64,000 nt of DNA from Bosea beijingensis (GCF_030758975.1 NZ_CP132359.1:1-64000); one strand, 5' to 3'; shown: positions 45,682-57,001, counted from the stretch's first letter. Numbers and translations: made by a program. The notes: generated from the sequence alone by a model not told the origin.

Positions 45682-46797
45682 TCAGCCTTCGGGGATGTCG
45701 AGATCGATGGTCAGCGGGCAATGGTCGGAGGCCTTTGGCCGATCCCAGCCGACACGCGGATAGCGGTTGGCGCAGGTCGCCAGCTTCGCCATCGAGCGGT
45801 CCGGCTCGCGCGGATCGAGCGGCACGCGGTAAGGCAGGCCACGCCGGATCATCTGCATGGCCGGCTTGGGATTGGCCGCCGCCAGCGCCGGCGAGAGCAG
45901 GATGTGATCGAGCGGCATGTGGCTGTCGACCAGCCGCTCCCGGCTCTCGGACCAGTAGCGCCGGAAATGCGTCCAGCGTTCATGCGACGGCAGCGTCTCC
46001 ATCGGATCGACAGCGAAATCGTCGAGTAAGGGCTCGATGCCGCTGGCGCCCTCGTCGACCACTTCGGCGCGCGGCCCGAGCCCGTAGCGATAGCCATTGA
46101 GATCGCCCAGCACGATCCAGTTGGTCTCGCGCCAGCCGCCGCCGAAGCGCTGCTGGATCAGCCAGCGCACGGCCCGCGCCTCCGCCCGGCGCACCGGCAG
46201 CGTCGCAGTGCGCCCGTCCTCGCGGCCATTGTTCATCGACTTGAGATGGCAGCCGAACAGGCTGAGACGCCGCCCCGCGACCGTCAGCTCGACCTCCAGG
46301 CAATCGCGCGCGAAGACCTTGGCCTGCGGTCCGATGCCGAGCATGGCGAGCTCGCGATCATGCACCCCGGCCTGCGCGAAGGTCAGGTCCTTGTGCGAAC
46401 GCACCGTCACCTGTCCCGGCCCGAACAGGTCGCGCCGCGCGGCGAAGCCGATATCGATGCTGCGGCGGTCATTGCCGTCGATCAGCGCGAAATGGCCGTA
46501 GCGGTGGTCGGCGATGCGATGGACGTAATTGGCGAAAAAGGCCTGCAGGCTGGCGAGTGAATCGACCTCCTGCAGCATCCAGAGGTCGGCCTGCGACTCG
46601 GCGATGGCGAGCGCCGTCATCTGGCGCTTGTCGTCCTCCAGCGCCACCGCGAGCGAGCGCTCCACCGCATCGCGCTCGTCGGCGCGCGGAAAATGAAACA
46701 GCGACATCGCGGCGGCCGTTTCGGTGCGCCCACCCGGCTCGAAGCGATGCCGCGTCAGCAGGTTCTCGACATTGAAGGTGCCGACGCGCAGTTTCAT
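45682..46797 (-). CDS. Endonuclease/exonuclease/phosphatase family protein
   Basis: 371-residue DNase I-like fold protein. Motifs in order are GTFNVENLL, QEVDSL (metal Glu), GCHLKS, VLGDLNGY and the final SDHCPL (general-base His). No signal peptide. Whether it cuts nucleic acid or a phosphoester such as a sphingomyelin- or inositol-type substrate cannot be told. It lies 8 bases from pdxY on the same strand. Confidence 0.88.
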   Translation of the reverse strand: MKLRVGTFNVENLLTRHRFEPGGRTETAAAMSLFHFPRADERDAVERSLAVALEDDKRQMTALAIAESQADLWMLQEVDSLASLQAFFANYVHRIADHRYGHFALIDGNDRRSIDIGFAARRDLFGPGQVTVRSHKDLTFAQAGVHDRELAMLGIGPQAKVFARDCLEVELTVAGRRLSLFGCHLKSMNNGREDGRTATLPVRRAEARAVRWLIQQRFGGGWRETNWIVLGDLNGYRYGLGPRAEVVDEGASGIEPLLDDFAVDPMETLPSHERWTHFRRYWSESRERLVDSHMPLDHILLSPALAAANPKPAMQMIRRGLPYRVPLDPREPDRSMAKLATCANRYPRVGWDRPKASDHCPLTIDLDIPEG

Positions 46798-46805
46798 CTG
46801 GCGGC

Positions 46806-47654
46806 TCAGATCGCCTGCGGCGCGAAGACCTGCGAGGGCGCGACGAATTCGTCCTGTGCCGCCACCGTCAGGATCTCGCGCGAGCCCGCTTCTTTCGTCC
46901 GCTTCAGCAAACCGTAGATCGAGGACGCCGCCTTCGACAGCGCGGTCGCCGCCGATTCCTCGCGCAGGTAATGCGTGAAGAACAAAGCCGCGATCGCATC
47001 GCCCGCGCCATTGACGCTGACATCGAGCTTCGGCGTGCGCACCCGCCAGCTCCCCTTGGCGTCCGACGCCATCAGGTCGATCGCGTCGCCGGGCGTCTCT
47101 TCCGTCACGAGCGAGGTCACCATCACCACCTTCGGGCCGGCATCGCGCAGCGCCTCCACGGCGCGATGCGCATCGGCGATCGTCTTGATCTCGACATCGG
47201 TCAGCAATTCCAGCTCGAACTGGTTCGGCGTCACGATATCGGCGGCCGGCACGGCCTGCTCACGCATGAATTCGGGAATGCCCGGCCTGACGAAGACGCC
47301 GCGGCCGACATCGCCGATCACCGGATCGCAGCAATACAGCGCCTTCGGATTGGCGGCGCGCACTCGCTCGACCGCCGAAAGAATGGCGTGGCCGATATCG
47401 GCCGAGCCCATATAGCCGGAGATCACGCCGTCACAGTTGCCGAGCACGCCGCGCTCGGCGATGCCCTCCATCACCTCGTCGATCATGCCGCCATCGAAGA
47501 CACGGCCTTTCCAGTTGCCATAGCCGGTATGGTTCGAGAACTGCACCGTATGGATCGGCCAGACATCGACACCGAGCCGCTGCATCGGAAAGGTCGCGGA
47601 GGCGTTGCCCACATGGCCATAGGCGACATGGGACTGGATCGAGAGAATATTCAT
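46806..47654 (-). CDS. pdxY: Pyridoxal kinase PdxY
   Basis: 282-residue ribokinase-fold enzyme that phosphorylates pyridoxal in the vitamin B6 salvage route. It begins MNILSIQSHVAYGHVGNASATFPMQRLG, has the pyridoxal-binding SNHTGYG, and the anion-hole/catalytic motif NGAGDAIAALF near residue 222. Length and motifs match PdxY rather than PdxK. It heads the minus-strand run pdxY-EEP-phzF-nudix. Confidence 0.95.
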   Translation of the reverse strand: MNILSIQSHVAYGHVGNASATFPMQRLGVDVWPIHTVQFSNHTGYGNWKGRVFDGGMIDEVMEGIAERGVLGNCDGVISGYMGSADIGHAILSAVERVRAANPKALYCCDPVIGDVGRGVFVRPGIPEFMREQAVPAADIVTPNQFELELLTDVEIKTIADAHRAVEALRDAGPKVVMVTSLVTEETPGDAIDLMASDAKGSWRVRTPKLDVSVNGAGDAIAALFFTHYLREESAATALSKAASSIYGLLKRTKEAGSREILTVAAQDEFVAPSQVFAPQAI

Positions 47655-47758
47655 GGTCCGAAGCGATACCCGGTTCGCGGTGGGACCGCGAACCTAACCG
47701 CTCTCACACGAGGCGCAAATCGAAAGCGGTGAAGCGTTACATCACCCGCGCAGGGCCG

Positions 47759-48838
47759 CTATTCCCGCGGCGCGACATGCGCCATTGTCGTGGTCAGGAC
47801 GTAGCGCAGGCCGTCTGGCCGATAATCCAGCTCGACCTCGCCCTGGAATTTCTGCGCCATGACGCGCTCCACCAGGCGGGAGCCAAAGCCCTGCCGCCGC
47901 GGCTTGACCACCGGCGGTCCACCGCTCTCGATCCACTCGAAGCGGAAGGCATCCTCGCTCTGCGGCCGGCCAACACTCCAACGGATCGAAACCTCGCCGC
48001 TCTCGACCGATAGCGAGCCGTATTTCACCGCGTTCGTGGCAAGCTCGTTGGCGGCGAGCGCCAGCGTCATCGCCTGATCGGCCGCCAATTGCAGCGGCGG
48101 TCCCTCGATCCGGATCGTGCCGATATCCGAGCGATGCGGCGCCAATGCCCCGTCGATCACGGCGCGGATCGGCGCGCTGCTCCAGCTCGACCGGGTCAGG
48201 ATGCTGTGCGCCTCGCCCAGCGTCGCGATGCGGTCGCTCAGGATCGACTGTGCCTCCTCCAGCGTCTCGGCCGAGCGGAAGGTCTGGCTGGCGATCGCGG
48301 CGATCATCGCCAGCGTGTTCTTCATGCGATGGGCGAGCTCGGCATTGAGCAGGCGTCCGTTGCGCTCCGCCTCCATCTTGCCGGTGGTTTCCATCACCGT
48401 GTCGATCACGCCGAGGACGCGGCCCGCCTCGTCGCGGATCGGACTGTAGCAGAAGGTGAACCAGACCTCCTCCTCATAACCGTAGCGGTCGATGGTGAGC
48501 GGGAAATCCTCGATGAAGGTCGCCTCGCCGGCGAAGGCCTTGTCGATCAGTGGGCCGATCTCGTCCCAGACCTCGGTCCAGACATCGCGGAACGAGCGGC
48601 CGAGCGCATACGGCTTGTCGCCGAGGATCGGCCGGAAGGCGTCATTGTGGATCGTGATCCGGTCCGCGCCCCAGACGATGCATTTGGGGAAGCGCGAATT
48701 GACCATCATGCCGACGGCGATCTTCAGCGCCGCCGGCCAGCCGGCGATCGGCCCGAGCGACGTCGTATCCCAGTCATGGTCGCGAATGGCAGTGGCCATC
48801 TCGCCACCGCCGTCCAGAAAGGCGTCTTCGCCGCTCAC
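47759..48838 (-). CDS. PAS-HWE histidine kinase
   Basis: 359-residue cytosolic sensor kinase. A PAS domain covers about 30-155 and the HWE kinase core follows, with phospho-acceptor His170 in NAELAHRMKNTL and the N-box ALAANELATNAVKYGSLS. HWE kinases are characteristic of rhizobial alphaproteobacteria and often respond to light or general stress. No response regulator gene is adjacent. It starts at a GTG with GGGGGA upstream. Confidence 0.92.
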   Translation of the reverse strand: MSGEDAFLDGGGEMATAIRDHDWDTTSLGPIAGWPAALKIAVGMMVNSRFPKCIVWGADRITIHNDAFRPILGDKPYALGRSFRDVWTEVWDEIGPLIDKAFAGEATFIEDFPLTIDRYGYEEEVWFTFCYSPIRDEAGRVLGVIDTVMETTGKMEAERNGRLLNAELAHRMKNTLAMIAAIASQTFRSAETLEEAQSILSDRIATLGEAHSILTRSSWSSAPIRAVIDGALAPHRSDIGTIRIEGPPLQLAADQAMTLALAANELATNAVKYGSLSVESGEVSIRWSVGRPQSEDAFRFEWIESGGPPVVKPRRQGFGSRLVERVMAQKFQGEVELDYRPDGLRYVLTTTMAHVAPRE

Positions 48839-48927
48839 GTGATTCCCCCAGCGCGATCCGGCGCAACATGCACGGAACGCAGAGCGAGCGCGACGTCAAA
48901 AGACAGCCATCGCGCTCGGACATGCGA

Positions 48928-49947
48928 TCAGGAGCCGGAAGCGGCCTTCTTGGCGAAGCTGTCGATGAAGGTCTTCGTCAGGTCGACATTGGAGTTGGTC
49001 AGCTCCGGATCGAGCAGCTTGAGCGAGTCGTACATGCTCTTCATCGCGTCGGGCGTCGAGATGCCGGTGCGCGAATAGCTCTCCTGCGAGTTCTTGACCG
49101 CCTGGAGATAGAGCGGCTTGTCGCCGAGCAGGTATTCTTCCGGCACCAGCGCCGCGACATCCTCGGGCTTCGCCGTTTCCAGCCACTTCAGCGACTTCAT
49201 CAGCGCATTGACCAGCTTCTGGGTCGTGACCGGGTTCTTCTCGGCGAAGTCGTTCTTGAGATAGAGCACGGCCGCCGGGTTCGACCCGCCGAACAGGGCC
49301 TTGGTGCCGGCCTCGGTGCGGGTGTCGATCAGCGAGACGATGTCGCCATCGGCCTCGAGCTTCGAGGTCACCGGATCGAGATGCGAGATCAGGTCGACCT
49401 GCTTCTGCTTGATCGCGGCGACCGCGCTGGCGCCGGCGCCGACGCCGATGATCGCGGCATCCGTCGCCTTCAGCCCCGCCTTGACCATCGCATATTGCGC
49501 CGTCAGCGCCGTCGAGGAGCCGGGCGCGGTGACGCCGATCTTGAGGCCCTTGAAATCGGCCGCGGACTTCACCTTGTCGGCGAGGTCCTTGCGCACGGCG
49601 ATGGTGATGGCCGGGAAGCGCCCGAGCTCGATCACCGCACGGATGTCCTGTCCCTTCGCCTGCATGCGGATCGTGTGCTCATAGGCACCCGTCACGACAT
49701 CGACAGAGCCGCCGACCAGTGCCTGCAGAGACTTGGCGCCGCCGCCGAAATCGTTGATCTCGACATCGAGCCCCTGATCCTTGAAGTAGCCCTTCTTCTC
49801 CGCAACGGTCAGCGGGAGGTAATAGAGGAGCTGCTTGCCGCCGACGCCGAGCGTAAGCTTCGGCTTCTCGGCATTCTGAGCGAAGGCCGGGGCTGTCAGG
49901 GCCGCCAGCGCGAGGCCGGCCGCCAGCATCAGATGTCTGCGATTCAT
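48928..49947 (-). CDS. ABC transporter substrate-binding protein (SsuA/NMT1-like)
   Basis: 339-residue periplasmic binding protein of the nitrate/sulfonate/taurine family. The signal peptide ends near residue 23 (APAFAQ). The fold has GGKQLLYYLPLTVAEKKGYF at its start and a helical C-terminal lobe. The ligand is not clear; this family includes sulfonate, nitrate and pyrimidine-precursor binders. AAGGAAC precedes the ATG. It is last in the minus-strand run ATPase-permease-DUF3592-SBP. Confidence 0.9.
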   Translation of the reverse strand: MNRRHLMLAAGLALAALTAPAFAQNAEKPKLTLGVGGKQLLYYLPLTVAEKKGYFKDQGLDVEINDFGGGAKSLQALVGGSVDVVTGAYEHTIRMQAKGQDIRAVIELGRFPAITIAVRKDLADKVKSAADFKGLKIGVTAPGSSTALTAQYAMVKAGLKATDAAIIGVGAGASAVAAIKQKQVDLISHLDPVTSKLEADGDIVSLIDTRTEAGTKALFGGSNPAAVLYLKNDFAEKNPVTTQKLVNALMKSLKWLETAKPEDVAALVPEEYLLGDKPLYLQAVKNSQESYSRTGISTPDAMKSMYDSLKLLDPELTNSNVDLTKTFIDSFAKKAASGS

Positions 49948-50052
49948 CGGTGTTCCTTCCCTGCGGTGCTTTGTTTGGAAAGCCTTGTTGCCCGCAGTTG
50001 TAGTGAGTAGCCGGCGGCCCGCCAACCCCGCCTTGCGTATGGGCCGGGCGCC

Positions 50053-51417
50053 TCAGTGCAGGATGCGGCTGGTATAGAGCGCGACCGCGAAACAGGCGGC
50101 CGCAATCCCCAGCAGAACCCAGCTCGCCCGCGTCGGGTTCTCCAGCGCCGCGTCGGAAGGGTTGGCGGGGTCGTAATGCACCTCGACCTTGGCCCCCAGC
50201 GGATAGCGCCCAGTCACCCGGTCGGCGACGGAGCGCGAGCCGGACACCGCCAGCCCGACGGCAACCTGCCGGCTGGCATAGCTTTGGCCACCGACCTCGT
50301 AGCGAAACTCCACGATAGGCACATAGGTACGGCGCGTCGGGCCGGAATCGAGCGATCCGCGCTCCTCGACACGGCTCTCGACGATCTCGCCGGGAACGAC
50401 CGGCCAGGCATTGGCCCGCCTGAGATGGCGCCGATAGGCCAGAAAGAAGACCAGCGCCGCCAGCCCGAAGCCCGCGGCGAAGAGCGTCACCGGTACATCC
50501 GCATCCGGCGCCACCGAACGCAAGGCAGCCGGCCCCCGCGTGAACGCCCAGTAGATGCCGGCGCCGATCACGCCGAAGAACGCGATCACCCCGCCACAGC
50601 CCTTGACGATGCCCTTCGGCGCGCCGCGCTCCAGCACGTTGCTGTCGGGGTCGGCGGGATCGTAATAGACCGTGACCGTCGCCCCCACGGGGTAGCGCTT
50701 CAGCGCCTCGTCGGCGAAGGGGCCGCTGATATTGCCGAGGCTGACCCGGTTGCCCTGATAGTTTCGGCCCCGCACCGAGAAGCTGTAGCTCACATCCGGC
50801 ACGTTCTCGGTCTTGCCGATCGTGCTGCCGGCCGGCGGGCTGCGGCTTGCCATGCGCGAGCGGGTGATCCGCCCCTGCGCCTGCGCCCAGCCTTTGGCCT
50901 GCCGCACCTTGAGGACGCCATTGACGATCAGCGCGACCAGCATCACCGCCATCGGCAGGAAGATCAGCACGACGGGGCCGAAGGTCGAGTTCGCGAAAGG
51001 CAGGCGCTCCTTCCAGCTATCCGGCAATTCGGAGATGACGAAGATGAGCGCGATCGAGGCGACGACCGCGACGATCGCCCAGACCGGCGGCTCGCCCCGC
51101 GCCTCCGCGGCTTTCTTGCCGGACGGCTTGCGCTGCCAGACGCGCGCATCGCGCCAGCTTTTCTCGCCGCGCAGATAAGCGAGCAGCATCGCCTTCAGTG
51201 CCGCGGCATCGACGGTGTCCGCAGCCTCGAAGCGGCTCTTGCCGTCATGATAGGTCAGCCGGAACCGGCCTCCGCCCCTGGCGAAGGCTTCGATATCCCC
51301 ATCATCATCGGAGAGATTGACGAACCAGTCGGCCTCGCCGCGATAACCGTCTATGGCCGCGATCACGTCCGCAGGCTTGGCGGCCTTGATGATGCGGTCA
51401 TTGACGTCGAGTTCCAT
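50053..51417 (-). CDS. DUF3592 membrane protein with two repeats
   Basis: 454 residues. The N-terminal 110 residues are a soluble domain (DADWFVNLS-type, no known family). Membrane helices appear near 115-140 and 145-170, then a DUF3592 repeat (GKTENVPDVSYSFSVRG, YPVGATVTVYYDPADPDSNVLE), two more helices, and a second DUF3592 repeat (YPLGAKVEVHYDPANPSDAALE), ending in a last helix. The domain's function is unknown. It sits inside an ABC importer operon (68 bases after the permease). Confidence 0.8.
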   Translation of the reverse strand: MELDVNDRIIKAAKPADVIAAIDGYRGEADWFVNLSDDDGDIEAFARGGGRFRLTYHDGKSRFEAADTVDAAALKAMLLAYLRGEKSWRDARVWQRKPSGKKAAEARGEPPVWAIVAVVASIALIFVISELPDSWKERLPFANSTFGPVVLIFLPMAVMLVALIVNGVLKVRQAKGWAQAQGRITRSRMASRSPPAGSTIGKTENVPDVSYSFSVRGRNYQGNRVSLGNISGPFADEALKRYPVGATVTVYYDPADPDSNVLERGAPKGIVKGCGGVIAFFGVIGAGIYWAFTRGPAALRSVAPDADVPVTLFAAGFGLAALVFFLAYRRHLRRANAWPVVPGEIVESRVEERGSLDSGPTRRTYVPIVEFRYEVGGQSYASRQVAVGLAVSGSRSVADRVTGRYPLGAKVEVHYDPANPSDAALENPTRASWVLLGIAAACFAVALYTSRILH

Positions 51418-51485
51418 GACCCGCCCCCGCCAGCGCTCGGGCCGAGCATGATCCTGCCCGGCCCGGCGATCAAGCGGAGATGACG

Positions 51486-52277
51486 TTAGGTCGTGGTGGT
51501 CGAGCTTTGCCCCGGGCGCCAGACGAGCAGGCGCTTCTCGACCACCGTCACGGCTGAGTCGATCGCGATCACGAAGATCGCCAGGATCAGCATGCCCGCG
51601 AACACGCCGGTGACGTCGAACACGCTCTCGGCTTCTTGAATCTTGTAGCCGAGCCCCGCCGAGGAGCCGAGGTATTCGCCGACCACCGCGCCGACCAGCG
51701 CAAAGCCGACCGAGGTATGCAGCGAGGAGAACATCCAGGTCAGGGCCGAGGGCCAATAGACATGCTTGAAGAGCTGCCGCTCGTTCATGCCGAGCATGCG
51801 CGCATTGGCCAGGATCGTCGGCGAGACCTCGCGCACGCCCTGATAGACGTTGAAGAACACGATGAAGAAGACGAGCGTGAAGCCGAGCGCCACCTTCGAC
51901 CAGATGCCCAAGCCGAACCAGAGCGCGAAGATCGGCGCCAGCACGACGCGCGGCAGGGCGTTCGCCGCCTTGATATAGGGATCGAACACCGCCGAGAGCA
52001 GCTCGCGCCGCGCGAATGCGAAGCCGAACAGGATGCCGGCGAGCGAGCCGATGACGAAGGCGAGTACCGTCTCGGTCAGCGTGATGCCGAGATGGTAGTA
52101 GATCTCCGCGCTGGTGAGCTGCTTGAAGGTGCGCGCCAGCACGGCTGATGGCGTCGAGAAGAAGAACTGCATCGTCTTCACGTCGCCGAAAAGGCTCGTG
52201 GTGGTCACCACATGCCAGACCAGCAGGAAGACCAGCATCACCAGGATCTGGAGCGAGAGGAGCTTCATCCGCTTCAT
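51486..52277 (-). CDS. ABC transporter permease (SsuC/TauC-like)
   Basis: 263-residue inner-membrane permease with six helices and the EAA loop for ATPase contact (NARMLGMNERQLFKHVYWPSALTW). It belongs to the nitrate/sulfonate/taurine family. Its ATG overlaps the ATPase stop by four bases (ATGA), so the two are translationally coupled; the ligand-binding protein is encoded two genes on. Confidence 0.93.
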   Translation of the reverse strand: MKRMKLLSLQILVMLVFLLVWHVVTTTSLFGDVKTMQFFFSTPSAVLARTFKQLTSAEIYYHLGITLTETVLAFVIGSLAGILFGFAFARRELLSAVFDPYIKAANALPRVVLAPIFALWFGLGIWSKVALGFTLVFFIVFFNVYQGVREVSPTILANARMLGMNERQLFKHVYWPSALTWMFSSLHTSVGFALVGAVVGEYLGSSAGLGYKIQEAESVFDVTGVFAGMLILAIFVIAIDSAVTVVEKRLLVWRPGQSSTTTT

Positions 52278-53152
52278 GACGCGTCTCCCCCGACGAGCTC
52301 GCGCCCCTCGCCCATCGCATAGGCCTTCTGCACCTCGACGCGCAGCGAGGCCCAGATGTCGCGATGGATCTCGTGGAACGCCTTCTCCAGCCGGATATCG
52401 GCAATGTCGCGCGGACGCGGCAGGTCGACCTTGTAGTCGGCGACGATCCCCGCCGCCGGCCCCGCCGACATCACCACGACCCGGTCGGACAGCGCGATCG
52501 CCTCTTCCAGATCATGGGTCACGAACATCAGCGCCTTGCGGTCGCGCGACCAGAGATCGAGCAGGAGATTGCCCATGATCTGCCGGGTCTGCGCGTCGAG
52601 CGGCCCGAACGGTTCGTCCATCAGCAGTATCTCGGGATTGCGGATCAGCATCTGGGCGAGGCTGACGCGCTTGCGCTGCCCGCCCGATAGCATGTGCGGA
52701 TAGCGGTCGACGAAGGTCCGCAAGCCCACGCGGCCGAGCCATTCCCGCGCACGCTGATCCGCCTCCTGATTCGAAATGCCCATCGGCTCCAGCGCGACCT
52801 TGACGTTCTCCAGCGCCGTCTTCCACGGCATCAGCGCGTCCTGCTGGAAGAGATAGCCGGCGCGCCGGTTCAGCCCCGAGAGCGGCTTGCCGAAGATGCC
52901 GACCGCGCCGGCCGAGGGCGCGAGCAAGCCGGCCGCGGCATTGAGCAAGGTGGACTTGCCACAGCCGGTCGGCCCGACGATCGAGACGAACTCGCCGGGA
53001 TGAACGTTGAGGTCGATGCCCTTGACCGCCTGGTAACGGCCACCATCAGCGAGGTGGAAGGTGATGTCGATGCCGCCGAGCTTGACCGCCGGATCGCCCG
53101 ACGGCCCCGGCCCTGCTCCCGCATCCTGGTGCGGGCGATCCTGCAACTCCAT
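52274..53152 (-). CDS. ABC transporter ATP-binding protein (SsuB/TauB-like)
   Basis: 292-residue ATPase. Walker A GPTGCGKST is at 60-68, the signature LSGGQRKR starts at 155 and Walker B LLMDEP is at 176-181, with the H-loop in FVTHDLEEA. An N-terminal 22-residue Gly/Pro-rich lead is unusual; a later start is possible but no better Met exists near. It heads the operon ATPase-permease-DUF3592-SBP. Confidence 0.93.
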   Translation of the reverse strand: MELQDRPHQDAGAGPGPSGDPAVKLGGIDITFHLADGGRYQAVKGIDLNVHPGEFVSIVGPTGCGKSTLLNAAAGLLAPSAGAVGIFGKPLSGLNRRAGYLFQQDALMPWKTALENVKVALEPMGISNQEADQRAREWLGRVGLRTFVDRYPHMLSGGQRKRVSLAQMLIRNPEILLMDEPFGPLDAQTRQIMGNLLLDLWSRDRKALMFVTHDLEEAIALSDRVVVMSAGPAAGIVADYKVDLPRPRDIADIRLEKAFHEIHRDIWASLRVEVQKAYAMGEGRELVGGDAS

Positions 53153-53339
53153 GAAATCCGTTTCCCCGTCAGGCGCAGCGTTGGCGCCAGGCCGTCAGCT
53201 TTTCCGCGTTGGCGGAATTAATAGGCGATCGTCCGGGGAAGGCAACGATGCCCCTGCGGCGGGCCGTCGCTTGCATCGCGCCGGTGACGCGGCCATATGG
53301 CGGAACCGACCCGCCCCCGCAGGAGCCGAGCCGAACGCC

Positions 53340-53864
53340 ATGGCCGAACTCGAACAAGCCATGAAGGCGCTCGTCGTCTTCATGCAGGCCCATCAACAAT
53401 GGGCCGTCCCGATCGTCTTCGCCGTCGCCTTTGCCGAATGCGTCGCGATTCTGTCCTGGCTGGTTCCGGCAACCGTGTTCTTCACCACCTTCGGCGCCGT
53501 CGCCGGCGCCTCGGGCCTCAGTCTCGTGCCATTGGCGCTGGCAGCATCGCTCGGCGCCGGCAGCGGCTTCTGGGTGTCGTATATCGCGGGCATCTATCTC
53601 GGACCGCGAGTCCACGACTACTGGCCCTTCAACAAGAACCCGCAATTGCTGGATCGCGGCCATGCCTTCTTCGAGAAATGGGGCATCGCCAGCATCCTGA
53701 TCGGCCATTTCTTCGGGCCGCTGCGCGCCGTCATTGCCATCGTCGCCGGCATCGTCGCGATGCCGGCCTGGCAGTTCCAGCTCGCCAACTGGCTGGCCTC
53801 CTTCGCCTGGGGTTTCGGCCTGCTCTACGGCGTCGGTCGCCTCAGCGAATTCCTCGCTCGCTGA
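53340..53864 (+). CDS. DedA-family membrane protein
   Basis: 174 residues with four to five membrane helices and the DedA pattern (FVAFAECVAILSWLVPATVFF, then FEKWGIASILIGHFFGPLRAVIAIVAGI and ANWLASFAWGFGLLYGVGR). DedA proteins are half-transporter-like lipid or drug flippases; this one is a short subtype. The ATG at 53340 is used, as the much longer open frame lacks membrane-protein character upstream. It is divergent from the ABC operon. Confidence 0.88.
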   Translation: MAELEQAMKALVVFMQAHQQWAVPIVFAVAFAECVAILSWLVPATVFFTTFGAVAGASGLSLVPLALAASLGAGSGFWVSYIAGIYLGPRVHDYWPFNKNPQLLDRGHAFFEKWGIASILIGHFFGPLRAVIAIVAGIVAMPAWQFQLANWLASFAWGFGLLYGVGRLSEFLAR

Positions 53865-54075
53865 GCGCGCCCGCAACCTGACTGCCCGGTGAACGCGCCA
53901 TTCGGAGAGCGTTCAACCCGAAAGGCGCTTCTTCGCGTCGTCGCATCGCGGCACACCCCGATGGTGAAGCCCGGCGCGACACGCTGAACGGCCCCGTGCC
54001 GCCAGCGTCGTCCGGCGGAGGGACCCGGCTCCCGGCGGATGCGACGATCCGGGCCGACCCGCGAGGTCTTAAGTC

Positions 54076-54465
54076 ATGACGATGTCTCGTTTCCTGATCC
54101 CTCTCGTCGCGCTCGCTGCCATGGGCGGCCAGGCCTTCGCCCAGACCGCGACGCAGGCCCCCGCCCCGGCCAAGCCCGCCGCGCCCATCACCGCGCCTGC
54201 CGCTCCGGCTGCCCAGGCCGCGCCCGCCGCCAAGCCCGCGAGCCCGGCTGCCGCCACGCCCGCCGCGACCCAGGCCAAGAAGATCAACATCAACACCGCG
54301 ACCGCCGCCGAGCTCGATACGCTCAAGGGCATCGGCGAGGCCCGCTCCAAGAAGATCATCGAGGAGCGCGGCAAGGCGAAGTTCAAGGATTTCGCCGACC
54401 TCGTGAAGCGGGGCACCCTGCCCGCGAATGTCGAGGCCGAGATCAAGGACAAGATCACCTTCTGA
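54076..54465 (+). CDS. ComEA-like helix-hairpin-helix protein
   Basis: 129 residues. Signal peptide to about residue 23 (QAFAQ), then a 45-residue Ala/Pro linker, then a ComEA helix-hairpin-helix domain (about 69-129: ININTATAAELDTLKGIGEARSKKIIEER). Such periplasmic proteins bind DNA and can support DNA uptake or, as here with no other com genes, envelope-linked DNA binding. A GC-rich terminator follows 22 bases after the stop. Confidence 0.92.
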   Translation: MTMSRFLIPLVALAAMGGQAFAQTATQAPAPAKPAAPITAPAAPAAQAAPAAKPASPAAATPAATQAKKININTATAAELDTLKGIGEARSKKIIEERGKAKFKDFADLVKRGTLPANVEAEIKDKITF

Positions 54466-54486
54466 TCGGCCTTCAGATACAAAAAA

Positions 54487-54512
54487 CCCCCGGCGCCAGG
54501 CGCCGGGGGCTT
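54487..54512 (+). terminator. Terminator after the ComEA-like gene
   Basis: Near-perfect palindrome CCCCCGGCGCC-A-GGCGCCGGGGG with a short T-run, preceded by a poly-A tract that would give T on the minus strand. It can stop transcription from both sides. Confidence 0.75.
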
Positions 54513-54541
54513 TATCGTTTCAGGCGTATCGAGAAGGTGCC

Positions 54542-54640
54542 TCAGGCCAGGCCGAGGATCACCGCCAGCATCATTGCGAGCGACAGCGCCATCACGACGC
54601 GGATCGCCACCGGCGTTTCAAGAATGCGTAAGAGTTCCAT
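54542..54640 (-). CDS. 32-residue single-pass membrane protein
   Basis: Very small open frame, start MELLRILETPVAIRV, then one hydrophobic helix (VVMALSLAMMLAVILGLA). GGGGAGG lies 6 bases before the ATG, a strong ribosome binding site for this genome. The gene is 45 bases from the next minus-strand gene, another small membrane protein. No family recognised. Confidence 0.6.
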   Translation of the reverse strand: MELLRILETPVAIRVVMALSLAMMLAVILGLA

Positions 54641-54685
54641 CACTGCCTCCCCTGTGGCGGGCAAACACGAACGGTTTCGCAAAAC

Positions 54686-54916
54686 TCAGTAGACCAGCTT
54701 CTCCACGGCGAACAACGCGACTGTCACGAGCACGAGCCCGCCGATCAGCACCATCAGCACCGGCCGGCCGAGAAAGCCCTGCCGTGCCTCGATGGGCGTC
54801 TCCACAGCCGGATCGGCATCGCTATGATCAGGCGCGCGCATCGGCGGAATCGCATCGCCGCCGCGGGCCTTGTCCAGATCCTCGACCGGCACTCTGGGTC
54901 GGGTATCGACCGTCAT
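54686..54916 (-). CDS. Small C-terminal-anchor membrane protein, unknown
   Basis: 76 residues: a charged, Pro-rich cytosolic part (TRPRVPVEDLDKARGG, then DADPAVETPIEAR) and one C-terminal helix (PVLMVLIGGLVLVTVALFAV). AAGGAGA precedes the ATG at 54916. The arrangement suits a tail-anchored or stalk protein. The longer frame upstream is not supported by a ribosome site. It shares strand and size class with the 32-residue neighbour, so the two may be one transcript. Confidence 0.7.
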   Translation of the reverse strand: MTVDTRPRVPVEDLDKARGGDAIPPMRAPDHSDADPAVETPIEARQGFLGRPVLMVLIGGLVLVTVALFAVEKLVY

Positions 54917-55159
54917 GACCGTCTCCTTGAGGTCTCGCAGGCCTTGTCGGGCCATGCACCGCAAGGAAAACGCCCGGGCCTTCGGAGGGTTCCAACCGGC
55001 GCCCAACGAAAACGGGCGGCAGCCTTTCGACCGCCGCCCGCAAACGGAAAAATCTACCGATATCAGTCGATTGCGAGACGTTCCGGAATCAGCCCCGCAA
55101 CATCTTGAATCAATCCGGGAAGTCCGCGCCTGCCATGGCCGGCGCGGGCCTGCGCCAGC

Positions 55160-56859
<1,700 letters not shown>

Positions 56860-57001
56860 GGGCGGGAGAAATCCAGTACCGTACGTTACGGTTCAGGCAT
56901 CTATCGCAGCGGCGAGCGGCCCGCAAGCGTTATTCGCGACTGGCGCATCACCGAAGAAGAATTATCTCTGGGCGAACCAATTCTCAGGAACGGAGCCATC
57001 C

